From positions 1 through 15,076 of the forward strand of contig JADLBT010000262.1 in NCBI GenBank assembly GCA_020847555.1: a DNA stretch of 15,076 nt, given 5' to 3'. The notes below the pieces were generated by a model. It had not been told where the DNA came from, did no database searches, and was given only the letters and a program-made list of their open reading frames with translations. The position numbers were made by a program, and so were the translations under genes. Source of the DNA: Gemmataceae bacterium (GTDB lineage: Bacteria > Planctomycetota > Planctomycetia > Gemmatales > Gemmataceae). Each line of letters opens with the position of its first letter. Within the stretch, counting starts at the first letter, position 1. Of the stretch, positions 15,002 through 15,076 are shown piece after piece.

Positions 15002-15011
15002 CACAGCCGGG
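14961..15011. repeat. Perfect 19-bp inverted repeat inside the truncated rhodanese gene
   Basis: Arms at 14961-14979 and 14993-15011 pair perfectly around a 13-base loop. Each arm contains its own small palindrome, CGGCTG-TGT-CAGCCG and CGGCTG-ACA-CAGCCG, so the element can also fold as a cloverleaf of two small hairpins. It begins about 19 bases after rhodanese similarity stops. It differs in sequence from the other palindromes of the window. Confidence 0.85.
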
Positions 15012-15076
15012 GCACACCTGCGTCTCCCCTTTCCGCACCCTGCGTCAGTCATCCTTCGGGGTAATGCCGCCAGGCC
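15012..15076. other. End of window, no feature recognised
   Basis: Sixty-five bases after the last palindrome show no recognisable gene, no rhodanese continuation and no clear signal. Confidence 0.5.

Overview
The window looks like chromosomal DNA from a planctomycete, most likely of the Gemmata type. This is inferred from high GC throughout, a Ser/Thr kinase with an N-terminal HxxxCxxC zinc motif and a single membrane segment, a secreted Gfo/Idh-type protein beside a ceramidase-like secreted hydrolase, an McsA/McsB arginine-kinase module outside the Firmicutes, and many large dispersed palindromes between genes. No rRNA, tRNA, CRISPR array, transposase or phage gene was seen.

Layout. (1) 137-3382, plus strand: a DUF444 (YeaH/YhbH) von Willebrand protein, SpoVR, and an overlapping small unknown gene form one operon of the stationary-phase/stress type. 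The usual partner kinase PrkA is not inside the window. (2) 3481-6538, minus strand: a receptor-like Ser/Thr kinase whose outer domain is a complete UrtA-like (urea/short-amide) binding protein, followed by a small protein of the CaMKII association-domain (NTF2-like) fold. (3) 6539-6981: a 443-base non-coding stretch with a possible phosphoketolase gene scrap, a strong sigma70-type promoter and a twin inverted repeat. (4) 6982-9109, plus strand: two successive McsA-like zinc/UVR proteins and the protein-arginine kinase McsB. (5) 9182-11752: a secreted Gfo/Idh/MocA-type oxidoreductase (minus) divergent from a secreted neutral-ceramidase-like hydrolase (plus). (6) 11848-12840, minus: a DRG/Obg-like GTPase with a TGS domain. 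(7) 13028-14598, plus: purine nucleoside phosphorylase overlapping a CPBP membrane protease. (8) 14708-15001: a rhodanese cut off inside its domain, with a large palindrome in the foreign tail.

The genes are mostly stress, signalling and housekeeping functions in short operons. The most notable points are the kinase/UrtA fusion with a CaMKII-hub-like neighbour, the doubled McsA in the mcsB operon, and palindromic elements at nearly every gene border. One palindrome type brackets the mcs operon, and another sits in the truncated tail of the rhodanese gene. All calls are from reading the sequence; no database search was run.
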